DNA of 64,000 nucleotides from SZUA-229 sp041589175 (lineage in GTDB: Bacteria > Pseudomonadota > Gammaproteobacteria > SZUA-229). Position 1 is the first letter of the stretch, and the number at the start of each line of letters is the position of its first letter. Made by a program: the position numbers and the translations under genes. The stretch lies in assembly GCA_041589175.1 (NCBI GenBank), contig JBFHWF010000001.1:22200-86199 (forward strand). Reading direction: 5' to 3'. Positions 43,908 through 53,323 of this stretch are shown piece by piece. The notes below the pieces were generated by a model. It saw only the letters and a program-made list of their open reading frames with translations, did no database searches and had not been told where the DNA came from.

Positions 43908-44822
43908 ATGAATACAACGGTTTTTCATTTTGAGCCTGATGAGCTTGAGCAAACGCTCGATATTCTGAATGCGGCGATACGTAATCACCGTTGCTGGTTC
44001 GATAAACTTCATACGGCAATGCTCTGTAATTTGCCATTTCCCGATGATATTCTGAATGAGACAGCTCACACCCGTTGCCAGTTTGGTCAGTGGTATTACG
44101 GCAGTGTCAGCGATACGATTCGTGCATTCAAGGAATATACTGAGCTTGAGGCTTGCCATCGATTTATGCACGATAATGCCCGCGATCTGGCAAATAAATG
44201 CAGGGCAGGTGAGGCGATTCTGGCGCAGGATTATCAGCCGTTTCTGGAAAATCAGCACCACCTGATCGATCTGCTAAATAAACTACATGATATGCTCATC
44301 GAACATCAGTACTGTTTCGACGCATTAACGGGTGCAATAAATCGAAAATCGATTTCACTGCTACTTGAACAGTCTTTCGAAAGTGTGAAACGATATAAGC
44401 ATCCTTTTTCTGTCGCCATGGTCGATGCGGATCACTTTAAGTCCATCAATGATACCTATGGGCATATCGTGGGTGATCAGGTGTTGAAAAATATCAGTAT
44501 GTTTTTACGGCGCTCATTACGCAAAACGGACTGTGTGGGGCGATATGGTGGCGAAGAATTTATCGTGCTGATGCCGGAAACCGAGCAGGCTGTTGCTTTC
44601 AAAGTCATGGATCATTGTCGGCAACAATTATCCAGTCAGGAAATTGATGTGGGTAAGGAAAAAATCAGTGTGACAGTTTCGATCGGCGTTTCCTGCCTGT
44701 TGCCTGAGGATGACGATGCCTGGTTGTCTGTAAAGCGAGCCGATTTTGCCCTGTATCGGGCAAAAGACGAAGGGCGTAATCGAGTCAGGGAAAGTCTTGA
44801 TGGTAAGACGGGCGAAGTATAA
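43908..44822 (+). CDS. Zinc-sensing diguanylate cyclase, CZB-GGDEF (DgcZ-like)
   Basis: A 304-residue protein, CZB domain at about 15-130 and GGDEF domain at about 140-300 with an intact active-site GGEEF. The zinc ligands of E. coli DgcZ are H22, C52, H79 and H83; here H27, C57, H84 and H88 have exactly the same spacing (30, 27, 4). The start at 43908 was chosen because DgcZ begins at this point; a reading from 43710 would overlap hpnD. It makes c-di-GMP, presumably less when zinc is bound. It lies between hpnD and hpnC on the opposite strand. Confidence 0.88.
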   Translation: MNTTVFHFEPDELEQTLDILNAAIRNHRCWFDKLHTAMLCNLPFPDDILNETAHTRCQFGQWYYGSVSDTIRAFKEYTELEACHRFMHDNARDLANKCRAGEAILAQDYQPFLENQHHLIDLLNKLHDMLIEHQYCFDALTGAINRKSISLLLEQSFESVKRYKHPFSVAMVDADHFKSINDTYGHIVGDQVLKNISMFLRRSLRKTDCVGRYGGEEFIVLMPETEQAVAFKVMDHCRQQLSSQEIDVGKEKISVTVSIGVSCLLPEDDDAWLSVKRADFALYRAKDEGRNRVRESLDGKTGEV

Positions 44823-44830
44823 ACAGGATC

Positions 44831-45679
44831 CTATTTTGCTCTTAATGCTTTCCAGAAAATCCACAGTCCATCATGGAAGCTGAGTCGAGGACGACTGAAT
44901 ACGTCATCGGTCTGCTGTTCAAGCTTCATTAATATTCGTGAACCGCCCGCAATAATCAGGCGTATCTCAAATCCAAAGCGGCCTTTAAGCCGTTTACCCA
45001 GCCCGGCACCACCCTGTAATAATTGATGAGCGCGTTTGTACTGTTTACGCATCAGTAACAGCATCGGGCCATCGGTTATCTGGTTTTTAAAATAACTTTC
45101 ATTCACAAAGGCCCCACGGATTTCATCCTGGGGAATATAGATGCGGTCCATTTCGTGATAGTCCTGTGCCAGATCCTGATAAAAGTTAATTAGCTGAAGG
45201 GCACTGCATATGGCATCAGATTGACCGAGGCTGGTGCGGTCGGTCTGTCCGTACAGGTGCAGTAGTAATCGACCGACTGGATTGGCTGAGCGGCGACAAT
45301 ACTGCATCAGCTCGCCGAAATCTGTATAGCGCTTCTGTATGACATCCTGTTTGAATGCATCGATCAGGTCAAGAAACAGCTGCTTGGGTAACTGGTAGCT
45401 GTCAATGGTATCTGCAAGCGCTATCAATACCGGGTCATCGCTCAGTTGCTTTGTGTAAATCGCTTCAAGCTGTTTCGCAAGCTGATCAAGCTGTTGCAGG
45501 CGAAACTCATCGCTGGCATCACCTTCATCGGCAAAGTCATCAGCTCGTCGTGCGAAGGCATAAATCGCAGCAATGGGCAGGCGCATACGTCGTGGTAAAA
45601 ACCACGAGGCAACAGGGAAATTTTCATAATGATCTCGGGCAATGCCGAGGCAGTGCTGGTAGGCCTGTTGGGTATTCAT
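44831..45679 (-). CDS. hpnC: Hydroxysqualene synthase HpnC
   Basis: A 282-residue squalene/phytoene-type synthase. Motifs ARRADDFADEG and NFYQDLAQDYHEMDRIYIPQDE (the two aspartate regions) match HpnC. It turns presqualene diphosphate into hydroxysqualene, which HpnE reduces. It is separated from hpnD-hpnE by the diguanylate cyclase gene, and its stop is 8 bp from the end of that gene. No hopene cyclase gene is in the window, so the squalene's fate (hopanoids or another product) is open. Confidence 0.9.
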   Translation of the reverse strand: MNTQQAYQHCLGIARDHYENFPVASWFLPRRMRLPIAAIYAFARRADDFADEGDASDEFRLQQLDQLAKQLEAIYTKQLSDDPVLIALADTIDSYQLPKQLFLDLIDAFKQDVIQKRYTDFGELMQYCRRSANPVGRLLLHLYGQTDRTSLGQSDAICSALQLINFYQDLAQDYHEMDRIYIPQDEIRGAFVNESYFKNQITDGPMLLLMRKQYKRAHQLLQGGAGLGKRLKGRFGFEIRLIIAGGSRILMKLEQQTDDVFSRPRLSFHDGLWIFWKALRAK

Positions 45680-45735
45680 ATTTCAAGTATCAAAGCGTGT
45701 AACACAGCGAGAACAGCGGGTAGTATAATGCACCC

Positions 45736-47682
45736 ATGAAATATGCAAAACCCGAGTGGCGGGATGATCAGCCCTATAACAGTGAGTTTGACGATATCTA
45801 TTTTTCGTCGGCGAATGGTGTGGCCGAGTCAATGCATGTGTTTATCAATGCGAATCAGCTGGCTTCGCGATTTACACGGTTGTCGTCGCAGCAGTTTGTG
45901 GTTGCTGAAACCGGTTTTGGTAGTGGCTTAAATTTTCTGCTCTGTATGAGAGAGTGGCTAAAATGCGCAAATCCTGATGCCACATTATTTTTTAACAGTA
46001 TAGAACTATACCCTCTGAGGCTTGAGGATCTGGAACGAGCGCATCGTGCCTGGCCTGAACTGGTAGAGTTTAGTCAGGCATTGCTACAGGTATATCAGGT
46101 ACCGAGTTATGGCTGTCATCGGTTTGAGCTGTTCGAAGGGCGAGTGCGGCTGAATCTGTATATCGGTGATGTCGCCACGATGCTGGGTGATATGCAACAG
46201 TCGGCGGATGCCTGGTTTCTGGATGGCTTTGCACCTGCCAGAAATCCGGATATGTGGGCGCCGGCGATATTACAGCGAATTGCAGCGCTGAGCCGACAGG
46301 GAACGAGCTTCAGTACCTTTACTGCAGTCGGAGAGGTTCGTCGCCAGCTGCAGGAAGCAGGCTTTGAGGTTAGCCGGGTAAATGGCTTTGGCAGTAAACG
46401 GGAGATGCTAAGCGGCTGTAAAAATGCTGACAGGGTTTTTTCTTCAGGTAGCCAGGAGGCATATCCCTGGTATGCCCGTGAAAGCAGCGCTGGTAGCAGC
46501 AGGCGAGTCTGCATTATCGGTGCGGGTATTGCGGGGCTGAGTGCTGCCCATGCCCTGGTAAGTCGTGGGTATCACGTCGAGTTGGTGGAGGCAGCCAGTG
46601 GGCTGGGCTCAGGTGCATCGGGCAATCCACAGGGAATGATCATGCCACGGCTGAGTTTGCAGGATTCCGCTGATGCGGAGTTTTATGCGGTTGCCTATTT
46701 TTATGCACTGCGAAAGCTCAGGCAGCTGGATCCTGATCAGTCATGCTGGAAAGAAAGTGCAGGGCTGCAATTACCTGCGACCGAGCGTATTCGTCGACAG
46801 ATTGAACAGCATGAGCAGGACCCCGACTGGGTAGTGTCGGTTGATGCCGCCAGCGCCAGTGAGTTGAGTGGGCTGAATGTGGGTGAGACCTGTCATTATG
46901 CGCCGAAAGCAGCCACGGTGTATCCGGCATCTTTACTGGATCTGCTGGTCAGGCAAATGGCTGGCCAGCTGGTACTGCGATTTAATACCCGGGTTACGGA
47001 TATGTTCTATCAGGATGGATGCTGGCAGCTGCACTGCGACAACGGGGATGTGATCCAGCATGACAGAGTGATAGTGGCAAATGCCTGTGCGGCGCGAGAT
47101 TTTAAACAGTTTAAACATCTTCATTTAAATCCGGCACGTGGACAGGTAACCCTGCTAAAACCCTCGAAACGCAGTCGAAGTTTGCGCGTACCGGTGTCCT
47201 ATGAGGGGTATCTGATGCCCGAATATCAGGGGTGTCACCTGGCTGGTGCCAGTTTCTCCATGGATGAGGTTGATACAGCCTGTCGAGAAGAAGATAACAG
47301 AGAAAATATACAGGCACTGAATGCCGCACTGGGCCTGGGATTCAATATGGATGATATCTCAGGGCAACGAGCTGCTTTACGTGCGGTGACTGCGGATCGT
47401 TGCCCGGTAGTTGGTGCAGCACCCGATGTGGCAAAGTATGAGCAAATATATGCAGATCTTTATAAGGGTAAGGCCGCAAGCCGTTATGAAACCGCAGCCT
47501 ATCTGCCTGGTCTATATATAAGTAGTGGGCATGGGGCGCGTGGTTTTACCAGTGCTTTCCTCGCGGCGGAACTACTGGCGGCAATGATTAATCAGGAGTG
47601 CTTGCCTGTAACAAATCGAGTGCGCTATGCTTTGCATCCAGCACGGTTTTTAATTCGTTCATTAAAAAAGAAAAGGTCGTAA
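45736..47682 (+). CDS. mnmC: Bifunctional tRNA mnm5s2U methyltransferase/oxidase MnmC
   Basis: A 648-residue fusion: N-terminal methyltransferase (about 1-240; FVVAETGFGSGLNFL, WFLDGFAPARNPDMW) and C-terminal FAD oxidoreductase (about 255-640; VCIIGAGIAGLSAAHALVSRG, SGASGNPQGMIMPRL, SSGHGARGFTSA). The oxidase half removes the carboxymethyl group from cmnm5s2U34 and the methyltransferase half adds a methyl from SAM. The stop overlaps the pentapeptide gene start as TAATG. Confidence 0.94.
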   Translation: MKYAKPEWRDDQPYNSEFDDIYFSSANGVAESMHVFINANQLASRFTRLSSQQFVVAETGFGSGLNFLLCMREWLKCANPDATLFFNSIELYPLRLEDLERAHRAWPELVEFSQALLQVYQVPSYGCHRFELFEGRVRLNLYIGDVATMLGDMQQSADAWFLDGFAPARNPDMWAPAILQRIAALSRQGTSFSTFTAVGEVRRQLQEAGFEVSRVNGFGSKREMLSGCKNADRVFSSGSQEAYPWYARESSAGSSRRVCIIGAGIAGLSAAHALVSRGYHVELVEAASGLGSGASGNPQGMIMPRLSLQDSADAEFYAVAYFYALRKLRQLDPDQSCWKESAGLQLPATERIRRQIEQHEQDPDWVVSVDAASASELSGLNVGETCHYAPKAATVYPASLLDLLVRQMAGQLVLRFNTRVTDMFYQDGCWQLHCDNGDVIQHDRVIVANACAARDFKQFKHLHLNPARGQVTLLKPSKRSRSLRVPVSYEGYLMPEYQGCHLAGASFSMDEVDTACREEDNRENIQALNAALGLGFNMDDISGQRAALRAVTADRCPVVGAAPDVAKYEQIYADLYKGKAASRYETAAYLPGLYISSGHGARGFTSAFLAAELLAAMINQECLPVTNRVRYALHPARFLIRSLKKKRS

Positions 47683-48422
47683 TGAATAAAAGCGTATTTC
47701 TGCTTGTCTGGTTTTGCGGGTTATCCACAGCAAATGCTGCATGTGATGATCCCGCTGCTCCCGATGTGAACTGGACAGGTTGTACGAAACAGAATCTGGA
47801 TCTCAGTAATGCTAATTTACGAGGTGCTATCCTCCGGCGTGTTAACTTCACCAATGTGAATCTCAGTGGTGCGCGACTGCAAACCGCCGACCTCAGTTTT
47901 TCACAGCTGGATCAGGTGGATTTTTCCCGTGCTCGCCTGGATAGTGCACGTATTAATAATGCAAAAATAAAGCAGTCAAAGTTTACTGATACCGTACTAG
48001 AAGAAGCCCGCCTGAGTCGTAGCCAGATAAGTGATACCGATTTTAGCCGTGGTAGACTCAATAAAGCGAATTTTTATGAAGCACGGATCGAAAACGGCGT
48101 CTTCAGACAGAGTGAGTGTAAACTTGCTGACTTTAGTCGTTCTTCACTCAAGAGATCCGACTTTACAGCAGCGCGTTGTGAGGCGGCAGTTTTTAATGAG
48201 GCCGACCTTGAGTCGGCAGATTTTTCGAGTGCGATGATGAAATCGGTAAAATTTGAAGAGGCTAATTTACTTGATGCCCGTTTTACCGAATCAAATCTAA
48301 GTGAAGCTTCAATTCGTGATGCCATCATTGATGGTGCACAATTCGATAAGGCAGACTTGAGTAGTACAACCTGGGTAAGGTATCAGCGCTGTCGCCGTGG
48401 TTCTGTTGGTGTCTGTAACTAG
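47682..48422 (+). CDS. Secreted pentapeptide-repeat protein
   Basis: A 246-residue protein with a signal peptide (about 1-19, cleavage STANA-ACDD) and about 35 tandem pentapeptide repeats of the A(D/N)LXX type, forming a right-handed quadrilateral helix. ATG at 47682 overlaps the mnmC stop. Cysteines at both ends (mature N-terminal CDD, C..CRRGSVGVCN) may pin the helix ends. Export rules out a gyrase-mimic role of the Qnr kind. Function is unknown. It abuts the convergent sensor kinase with zero bases between stops. Confidence 0.8.
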   Translation: MNKSVFLLVWFCGLSTANAACDDPAAPDVNWTGCTKQNLDLSNANLRGAILRRVNFTNVNLSGARLQTADLSFSQLDQVDFSRARLDSARINNAKIKQSKFTDTVLEEARLSRSQISDTDFSRGRLNKANFYEARIENGVFRQSECKLADFSRSSLKRSDFTAARCEAAVFNEADLESADFSSAMMKSVKFEEANLLDARFTESNLSEASIRDAIIDGAQFDKADLSSTTWVRYQRCRRGSVGVCN

Positions 48423-50723
48423 TTAGCTGCTAATCTCAGCTTGCTTTTTTGCTGGCTGCTGAGGTTGTGAAACTGGGAAATAGATCCTTATTTCGGTTCC
48501 CTTGTCAATTTCCGAATCGATCACAATATGTCCATTATATTCGTGTACGATCCCATGTACCACAGACAGACCCATGCCGCTGCTTTCTCCGTAGCTCCAG
48601 TCACTGTAAAAGGGATCGAATATTCGGTTGATTGAATCTTTGCTAATACCACGGCCATTGTCTTTCACGATTAGTACTTCATAGACACCATCGAAATAGT
48701 CTGCGCATGATGAACAGCTGGTTGATTCTATATGTACCTGTTTCAGTCCGATCTCGATGATGCCTATTTCACTCATTGCGTGGCGTGCATTTGTACACAG
48801 GTTAATGATGATCTGGTTAAACTGAATGGGGTCGAGTAATACTTCCGAGGTCTGGTCTTCAATATGAGTATGAATTTCGATAGTTGAGGGTAAAGTCGGT
48901 GTTAGTAGCGATAATGCCTGTGATAGCAGGGGTTCAAGTTTCAGTGGGCGTGAATCTTCAGTAGAGGTAGTGCTGAAAGTTAATAACTGTTTAAGCTGAT
49001 TGCGTGCTCTCTGAGCCGATGACTTGATACGTTTGAGGTGGTCACCTATTTCAGGGGCTGTTTCGGGAGTTATATGGCTAGCCTGTATCAGTGCGGTGTG
49101 GTTTAAGATATAACTGAAAATGTTATCAAATTCGTGGGAAAGTACGCTGCTCATCTGGCCAATAGCCTGCATTTTATCAGCCTGTAGTAGCTGTTTTTGC
49201 AGGCTTTCCTTACGTGTCTTATTGCGTAAAGCCAGCAAACCATAGGCAATGCTTTGCCCCAGATTCTGGAAAAGATTGACATCCTGTTTAATATGAATCG
49301 AGGTTTCTGATGCATAGGCAAGCATGATGCCAGCTACGTTGTTTTCAAGTATTAAAGGTGTGGCAAGTAGTTCGATATCACTTCGGTTACAGTTTTTGTC
49401 CCAGTATTTTAATAGCTGGTAATCGACTTCATTTTGAGTGATAGTTGTTTGCTTATTTATGGCAAGGGATACTAAGCAATGGTTCCATGCGTCACTGTCG
49501 TCACATAGTGCGTCTATGTCAAGGCAACTGTGTTTGTTGCCCGCATGAGATACGCAATGGAAGTTGTCATTTTGTTGGTCATTCAGACAGATCCAGATGG
49601 CATCAAACTGTGTATAGTTACTGAGGATATCGGCTGTTCTATCTAATAGCTTCTGTTCGGTATCGGCCTGAATTAGCTGTGCATAGATTTTATTTAAAAT
49701 ATCGAGTGATAGATCATCTCGCTGTGGATTTTTGTCCTTAGTTCCTGATAAAAAAGGTAACTTCTCCTCTGAAAACAGTGTATCCGAGACAGATCGTATA
49801 ATGATAGTAATGATAATGGTACATAGAGTGATAATTCCCAGCATGATTAATATAACAGGGTAGAACTCGGATCTGAAAGGGGTGTTGTAAATATTCTGAG
49901 GTATGCTAATGGTTAATCCCCAGTGAATGTCATCGACAGGTGAATGGGAAATTCGGAAACTTTCCTGGCTATTCTTCGGGATGTATATTCCAGTCTCATT
50001 GTTAAGCGCAAGCTTCATCGATTCGAGCTCGGCGACAGATGCATTTTTATGATTGTCAAAGAAAATATTAATACGGCCCTGGGAATTAGCCCAGCCAAGC
50101 TGAACCCTGGAGTCAATCGGCATGCCTGTTCGGGAGACAAGAATTTCATGTAGTTCTTCAAGATTAAACAAGACAGCATCATGACCTAGAAACTGGTTGT
50201 TGTTGTGAATAATGGGCGCGATAGCGTAGATGTAATATTGTCCCGAAAATTGAACAGGGCCGTAAATTGTCGCAGTTTGTAGAGGTGTATCTGGTAGTTT
50301 AATCAGGTCCAGGGACAGGTTGTTACCAATATGTAGAATGGCTTTATTTTTCAGGTCGAATCGAATAATTGCAGCAATCGATTTATGCTTGTGCATGGCA
50401 TCGATTAAAAGTGGTGTTGTGCGTTCATTATGCGTCATCTGGTTGATTTCGCCAGACAGTAGTCTGGCTAGCTGTTTACGCGCAAAGGTTCTGGAAGTGA
50501 TCTGGTCAGCTGTATCTTTGAGACTTTTCAAATACACATTAATTAGCTGGCTTCGTTGCCGTGTAAGCTGTATTAGCTGGTTGTCATTAACCTGTTTAAT
50601 ATAGTTGTAATAGGGGACGATGACGGATAGCCCGGTAAATATGGCGATGAGTACCAGGCCGATACTAATTACGACTATCAATCTGTAGCGTAATTGTCTG
50701 ATAATATTGGTTTTTTCTTTCAA
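48423..50723 (-). CDS. Orphan sensor histidine kinase with Cache-like and GAF domains
   Basis: A 766-residue membrane kinase. TM1 is at about 12-32 and TM2 at about 290-310, enclosing a Cache-like domain (about 40-285). A GAF domain (about 345-500) and a dimerisation/phosphoacceptor helix with SSVLSHEFDNIF follow. The ATPase domain has INLCTNARHAM, VKDNGRGISKDS, IFDPFYSDW and SGMGLSVVHGI, all intact. No response regulator is adjacent. The gene is AT-rich compared with mnmC and trmJ and might be a later acquisition, though this is only an impression. Confidence 0.9.
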   Translation of the reverse strand: MKEKTNIIRQLRYRLIVVISIGLVLIAIFTGLSVIVPYYNYIKQVNDNQLIQLTRQRSQLINVYLKSLKDTADQITSRTFARKQLARLLSGEINQMTHNERTTPLLIDAMHKHKSIAAIIRFDLKNKAILHIGNNLSLDLIKLPDTPLQTATIYGPVQFSGQYYIYAIAPIIHNNNQFLGHDAVLFNLEELHEILVSRTGMPIDSRVQLGWANSQGRINIFFDNHKNASVAELESMKLALNNETGIYIPKNSQESFRISHSPVDDIHWGLTISIPQNIYNTPFRSEFYPVILIMLGIITLCTIIITIIIRSVSDTLFSEEKLPFLSGTKDKNPQRDDLSLDILNKIYAQLIQADTEQKLLDRTADILSNYTQFDAIWICLNDQQNDNFHCVSHAGNKHSCLDIDALCDDSDAWNHCLVSLAINKQTTITQNEVDYQLLKYWDKNCNRSDIELLATPLILENNVAGIMLAYASETSIHIKQDVNLFQNLGQSIAYGLLALRNKTRKESLQKQLLQADKMQAIGQMSSVLSHEFDNIFSYILNHTALIQASHITPETAPEIGDHLKRIKSSAQRARNQLKQLLTFSTTSTEDSRPLKLEPLLSQALSLLTPTLPSTIEIHTHIEDQTSEVLLDPIQFNQIIINLCTNARHAMSEIGIIEIGLKQVHIESTSCSSCADYFDGVYEVLIVKDNGRGISKDSINRIFDPFYSDWSYGESSGMGLSVVHGIVHEYNGHIVIDSEIDKGTEIRIYFPVSQPQQPAKKQAEISS

Positions 50724-50795
50724 ACTGTTATGCCTGTCGAACTGTTCGAAGTACCAGGGGCAGCTTGCTATCTGGATTAGTGTATGTATAGCACT

Positions 50796-51284
50796 TTATT
50801 CGGGGCTGTCAGGTGAGTTCTGGCTGTTAGATTCGAAATACTGTCGCAAACGCTCTGTGCGCTGTCGATTCACGCCAAAGTCACTATGTCCTTCGCGGGA
50901 GGCGGATCGTATGTGAAGTTGTTGTTGAGTATGGTCAATGCGAATTTCGAGATCATCGACAAAACCAAAGAATCGAGAGGTGTATGTGGCGGCAAAATAG
51001 TCCTTTTCGCGATGTGTGATTTTGCCACCCGTTTGCATAATCGACTTATCTATCAGCTGCCTGAGCAGTGACGCATCCATATTGCTGATCGAAACGGGCG
51101 GAATACTGTGCTGCGCGTTATCACTGTATTCAGAACATACACAGTTGGGTGAGCTGGGGCATGGTGTGAGCTGGTTATTGATGAGACCGACGGGTTCAGC
51201 CTGTTGAGAACGATACGCTAGATATTTGAAGTACAGAATAAATAGTAGAGCGCCTGTTATCACAATGAGTAAAAATGATTTCAT
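50796..51284 (-). CDS. DUF1499 family membrane-anchored protein
   Basis: A 162-residue protein with an N-terminal membrane helix (about 4-22). The LTPCPSSPNCVCSEY signature and IRSASREGHSDFGVNRQRTERLRQYF segment are DUF1499 hallmarks. The soluble part should sit outside the inner membrane. The family function is unknown. It probably starts a short unit with neighbouring genes on the same strand, though the gap to the glutaredoxin gene is small (26 bp) on its upstream side. Confidence 0.87.
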   Translation of the reverse strand: MKSFLLIVITGALLFILYFKYLAYRSQQAEPVGLINNQLTPCPSSPNCVCSEYSDNAQHSIPPVSISNMDASLLRQLIDKSIMQTGGKITHREKDYFAATYTSRFFGFVDDLEIRIDHTQQQLHIRSASREGHSDFGVNRQRTERLRQYFESNSQNSPDSPE

Positions 51285-51310
51285 AAGGCTGTGCCAGATT
51301 TCGGGTTTAG

Positions 51311-51661
51311 CTAAAGTGCATTACGTATCATGCGTTCATCATAACCATGGATGATCTGTCGGTTAATAATCAGTAAAGGTGTGCCTTTGCCACCCAGCAG
51401 GTAAAATCGCTGCATGGCTTCGTCGGATATCTCGATATCGTGCTCAGTATAGGGTAGTTGGTGCCTGGCAAAAAAATCCCGTGCAACCTCGCAGTATTTA
51501 CACTGCTGGGTGCCGAACATAATGATCTCAGGTGGGTTAGCCGCACGCAATACCAGCGGCTCGTCAGAAATCAGGTTCTGTGCGTTCTTTTGTGCCACAT
51601 AATAGAAGACAGCAAATAGCAGAAAAATATAAATTGCCGGATTTTTTAACAGCTTTTTCAC
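51311..51661 (-). CDS. Membrane-anchored glutaredoxin-like protein
   Basis: A 116-residue protein: membrane helix at about 8-24, then a glutaredoxin fold with active site FGTQQCKYCEVARDFF (CKYC) and the cis-proline segment GGKGTPLLII. Because of the single N-terminal helix it may act on the periplasmic face. The ProTeins between the zinc-ribbon gene and the DUF1499 gene on this strand look like one small operon with redox character (inference). Confidence 0.87.
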   Translation of the reverse strand: MKKLLKNPAIYIFLLFAVFYYVAQKNAQNLISDEPLVLRAANPPEIIMFGTQQCKYCEVARDFFARHQLPYTEHDIEISDEAMQRFYLLGGKGTPLLIINRQIIHGYDERMIRNAL

Positions 51662-51681
51662 GATTATGCCTTGATCGTAAA

Positions 51682-51933
51682 TTAATGGGCTTTCATAGCC
51701 GCTTCATATTTGGCTTCAATTTCATTTAACTGATCTGCCGGGATAAAATTTTTCCACTCGGACTGTGGGATATTCTGCATCGCTGTAGCCAGGTAGTCGG
51801 CGCATTGTGGACACTTGAAGAAAAACACATGCTTGTTCTGGCAGGTGTGGGTGTCGATGGCAAAGTCATCTAGCTCCAGTTCAACATTGCACTTTTTGCA
51901 GATGCGTGAGAAGACGTAATTCGATTCGCTCAT
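51682..51933 (-). CDS. Small zinc-ribbon-like protein, unknown
   Basis: An 83-residue protein with cysteines in CKKCNVE, a THTCQNKH segment and CPQCADY, enough for a zinc ribbon or rubredoxin-like knuckle. The helical C terminus (DQLNEIEAKYEAAMKAH) is charged. Not recognised as a named family. The glutaredoxin gene follows after 20 bp, so they are likely co-transcribed. Confidence 0.7.
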   Translation of the reverse strand: MSESNYVFSRICKKCNVELELDDFAIDTHTCQNKHVFFFKCPQCADYLATAMQNIPQSEWKNFIPADQLNEIEAKYEAAMKAH

Positions 51934-52003
51934 GGGGGGCTCCCGATATATTTCGTTTCAATGTATCAGAATCTACAGGAAAATAAACCCGCAAACTGCA
52001 GCG

Positions 52004-53230
52004 CTATCCATCACGCCCATCGACTCGCCGGCTGAGGTAGATGGGGGCGTAACGTATCACCCAGATGCCAAGGCAGATCAGCCAGAGGCTGATGGCAAGC
52101 AGGTTCAAAGTGTGGTGATCCAGTGCGCTTTCAAAGTGCAGATCCGCGCTTATGCGTATAATCACAGCCAACTGTATGCCCAGAAACAGATACCAGCTTA
52201 TGCGGTCCAGCACCAGTTGTCGGCCAGAGTGCCCCAGCGTCACCCGGGAAGCCATTGCCACCAGTAAGGATGTGGCAAACCCAATGGTGAGTGCATGCAA
52301 AGGAGCACGATCCAGGATGTAGATATCCTGCACAAACATAAACAGGCTCTGCATAAACAGGAGTAACAGACCAATGCCCAGCCACAGGAATGCCATATGC
52401 AATACGGCTAGCAGGTGATTGCTGAAACTGCGGTGTATCTGCCAGCGATAACTGAGCCAGCCTGCTATCAGCATCATGCTGCCATCAATCACAAATAACC
52501 AGTGTCGAATATAGAGCTGTTCAAGTGTGAAATGCAGCAGGCAGCCTGCGAGTAGAAGCAGGAGTAGTGCGCGTGGTTGATAGTTAATGTAACCCGGAAT
52601 GACATTACTGCTGAAAAAGGGCAGCATGCGATGGCATACCGTCATCAGAATGGGCAGGAGAAACAGCCAGATACCAATATTTCGTGACAGTTCCAGAAAG
52701 CGCCATTCAAAACTGTACATCCAGTAAGCAAAGCTGATGATACCTAGTGCGCCAAAGCCAAGAAAAATTAATAGCAGGCGCTCATAGAATTTATCGTTTG
52801 TGGGAGCCTGTCGGAAGCTTTGATACAGTGCGATCATGCCAATGCTCCAGCCCAGTAGAAATATAAGCAGCCCTGAGAGTGCAACTCGTAGGCCGGTGTA
52901 TAAACCCACTTCGAATATCAGTAAACCGCTGGTCAGCCAAAGCCAGGTTGATATGATGTGCTGTCGTTGAATCAGTTCTCCACCCATCCAGCGAGGGAAT
53001 ACGGTCATTAGAAAGCCATAGATAAAGAAAATAAAGAGGCCATAAAGCATCACCATGCCATGAGCCCAGGTTGCTGGAAAAATGAGCTCGGGTTGTGGCC
53101 AGATGTCACTATACCGATAGAGTAGCTCCAGTGACCAGGCAACAGCTGGGAGTAGCAGCTGCAGGGCACCACTGAAGAAAAACAGTCGATGGGGTGCGGC
53201 ACTGAAGGTGTGCCAGAAAGTTTGTATCAT
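52004..53230 (-). CDS. NnrS family haem/copper-type membrane protein
   Basis: A 408-residue protein with about 12 hydrophobic helices. HxxG-type motifs FPATWAHGMVMLYGLF, VFPRWMGGE and LHALTIGFATSLLVAMASRVTLGHSGR are NnrS signatures. Members are linked to nitric oxide stress and denitrification; one member was described as a haem- and copper-containing membrane protein. No nor or nir genes are visible nearby. It is transcribed toward the zinc-ribbon gene. Confidence 0.9.
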   Translation of the reverse strand: MIQTFWHTFSAAPHRLFFFSGALQLLLPAVAWSLELLYRYSDIWPQPELIFPATWAHGMVMLYGLFIFFIYGFLMTVFPRWMGGELIQRQHIISTWLWLTSGLLIFEVGLYTGLRVALSGLLIFLLGWSIGMIALYQSFRQAPTNDKFYERLLLIFLGFGALGIISFAYWMYSFEWRFLELSRNIGIWLFLLPILMTVCHRMLPFFSSNVIPGYINYQPRALLLLLLAGCLLHFTLEQLYIRHWLFVIDGSMMLIAGWLSYRWQIHRSFSNHLLAVLHMAFLWLGIGLLLLFMQSLFMFVQDIYILDRAPLHALTIGFATSLLVAMASRVTLGHSGRQLVLDRISWYLFLGIQLAVIIRISADLHFESALDHHTLNLLAISLWLICLGIWVIRYAPIYLSRRVDGRDG

Positions 53231-53323
53231 AATCGCTATTAGGCTTATTTACACAATGGCTCCATGCTACTAAGTTCGCAGCATGAAGCAATTAATACGC
53301 GTCAATTTTGCAGCGTGAAATAA

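Noticed and set aside
47682..48422. Qnr-like quinolone resistance protein
   Set aside because: The signal peptide places it outside the cytoplasm, away from gyrase.
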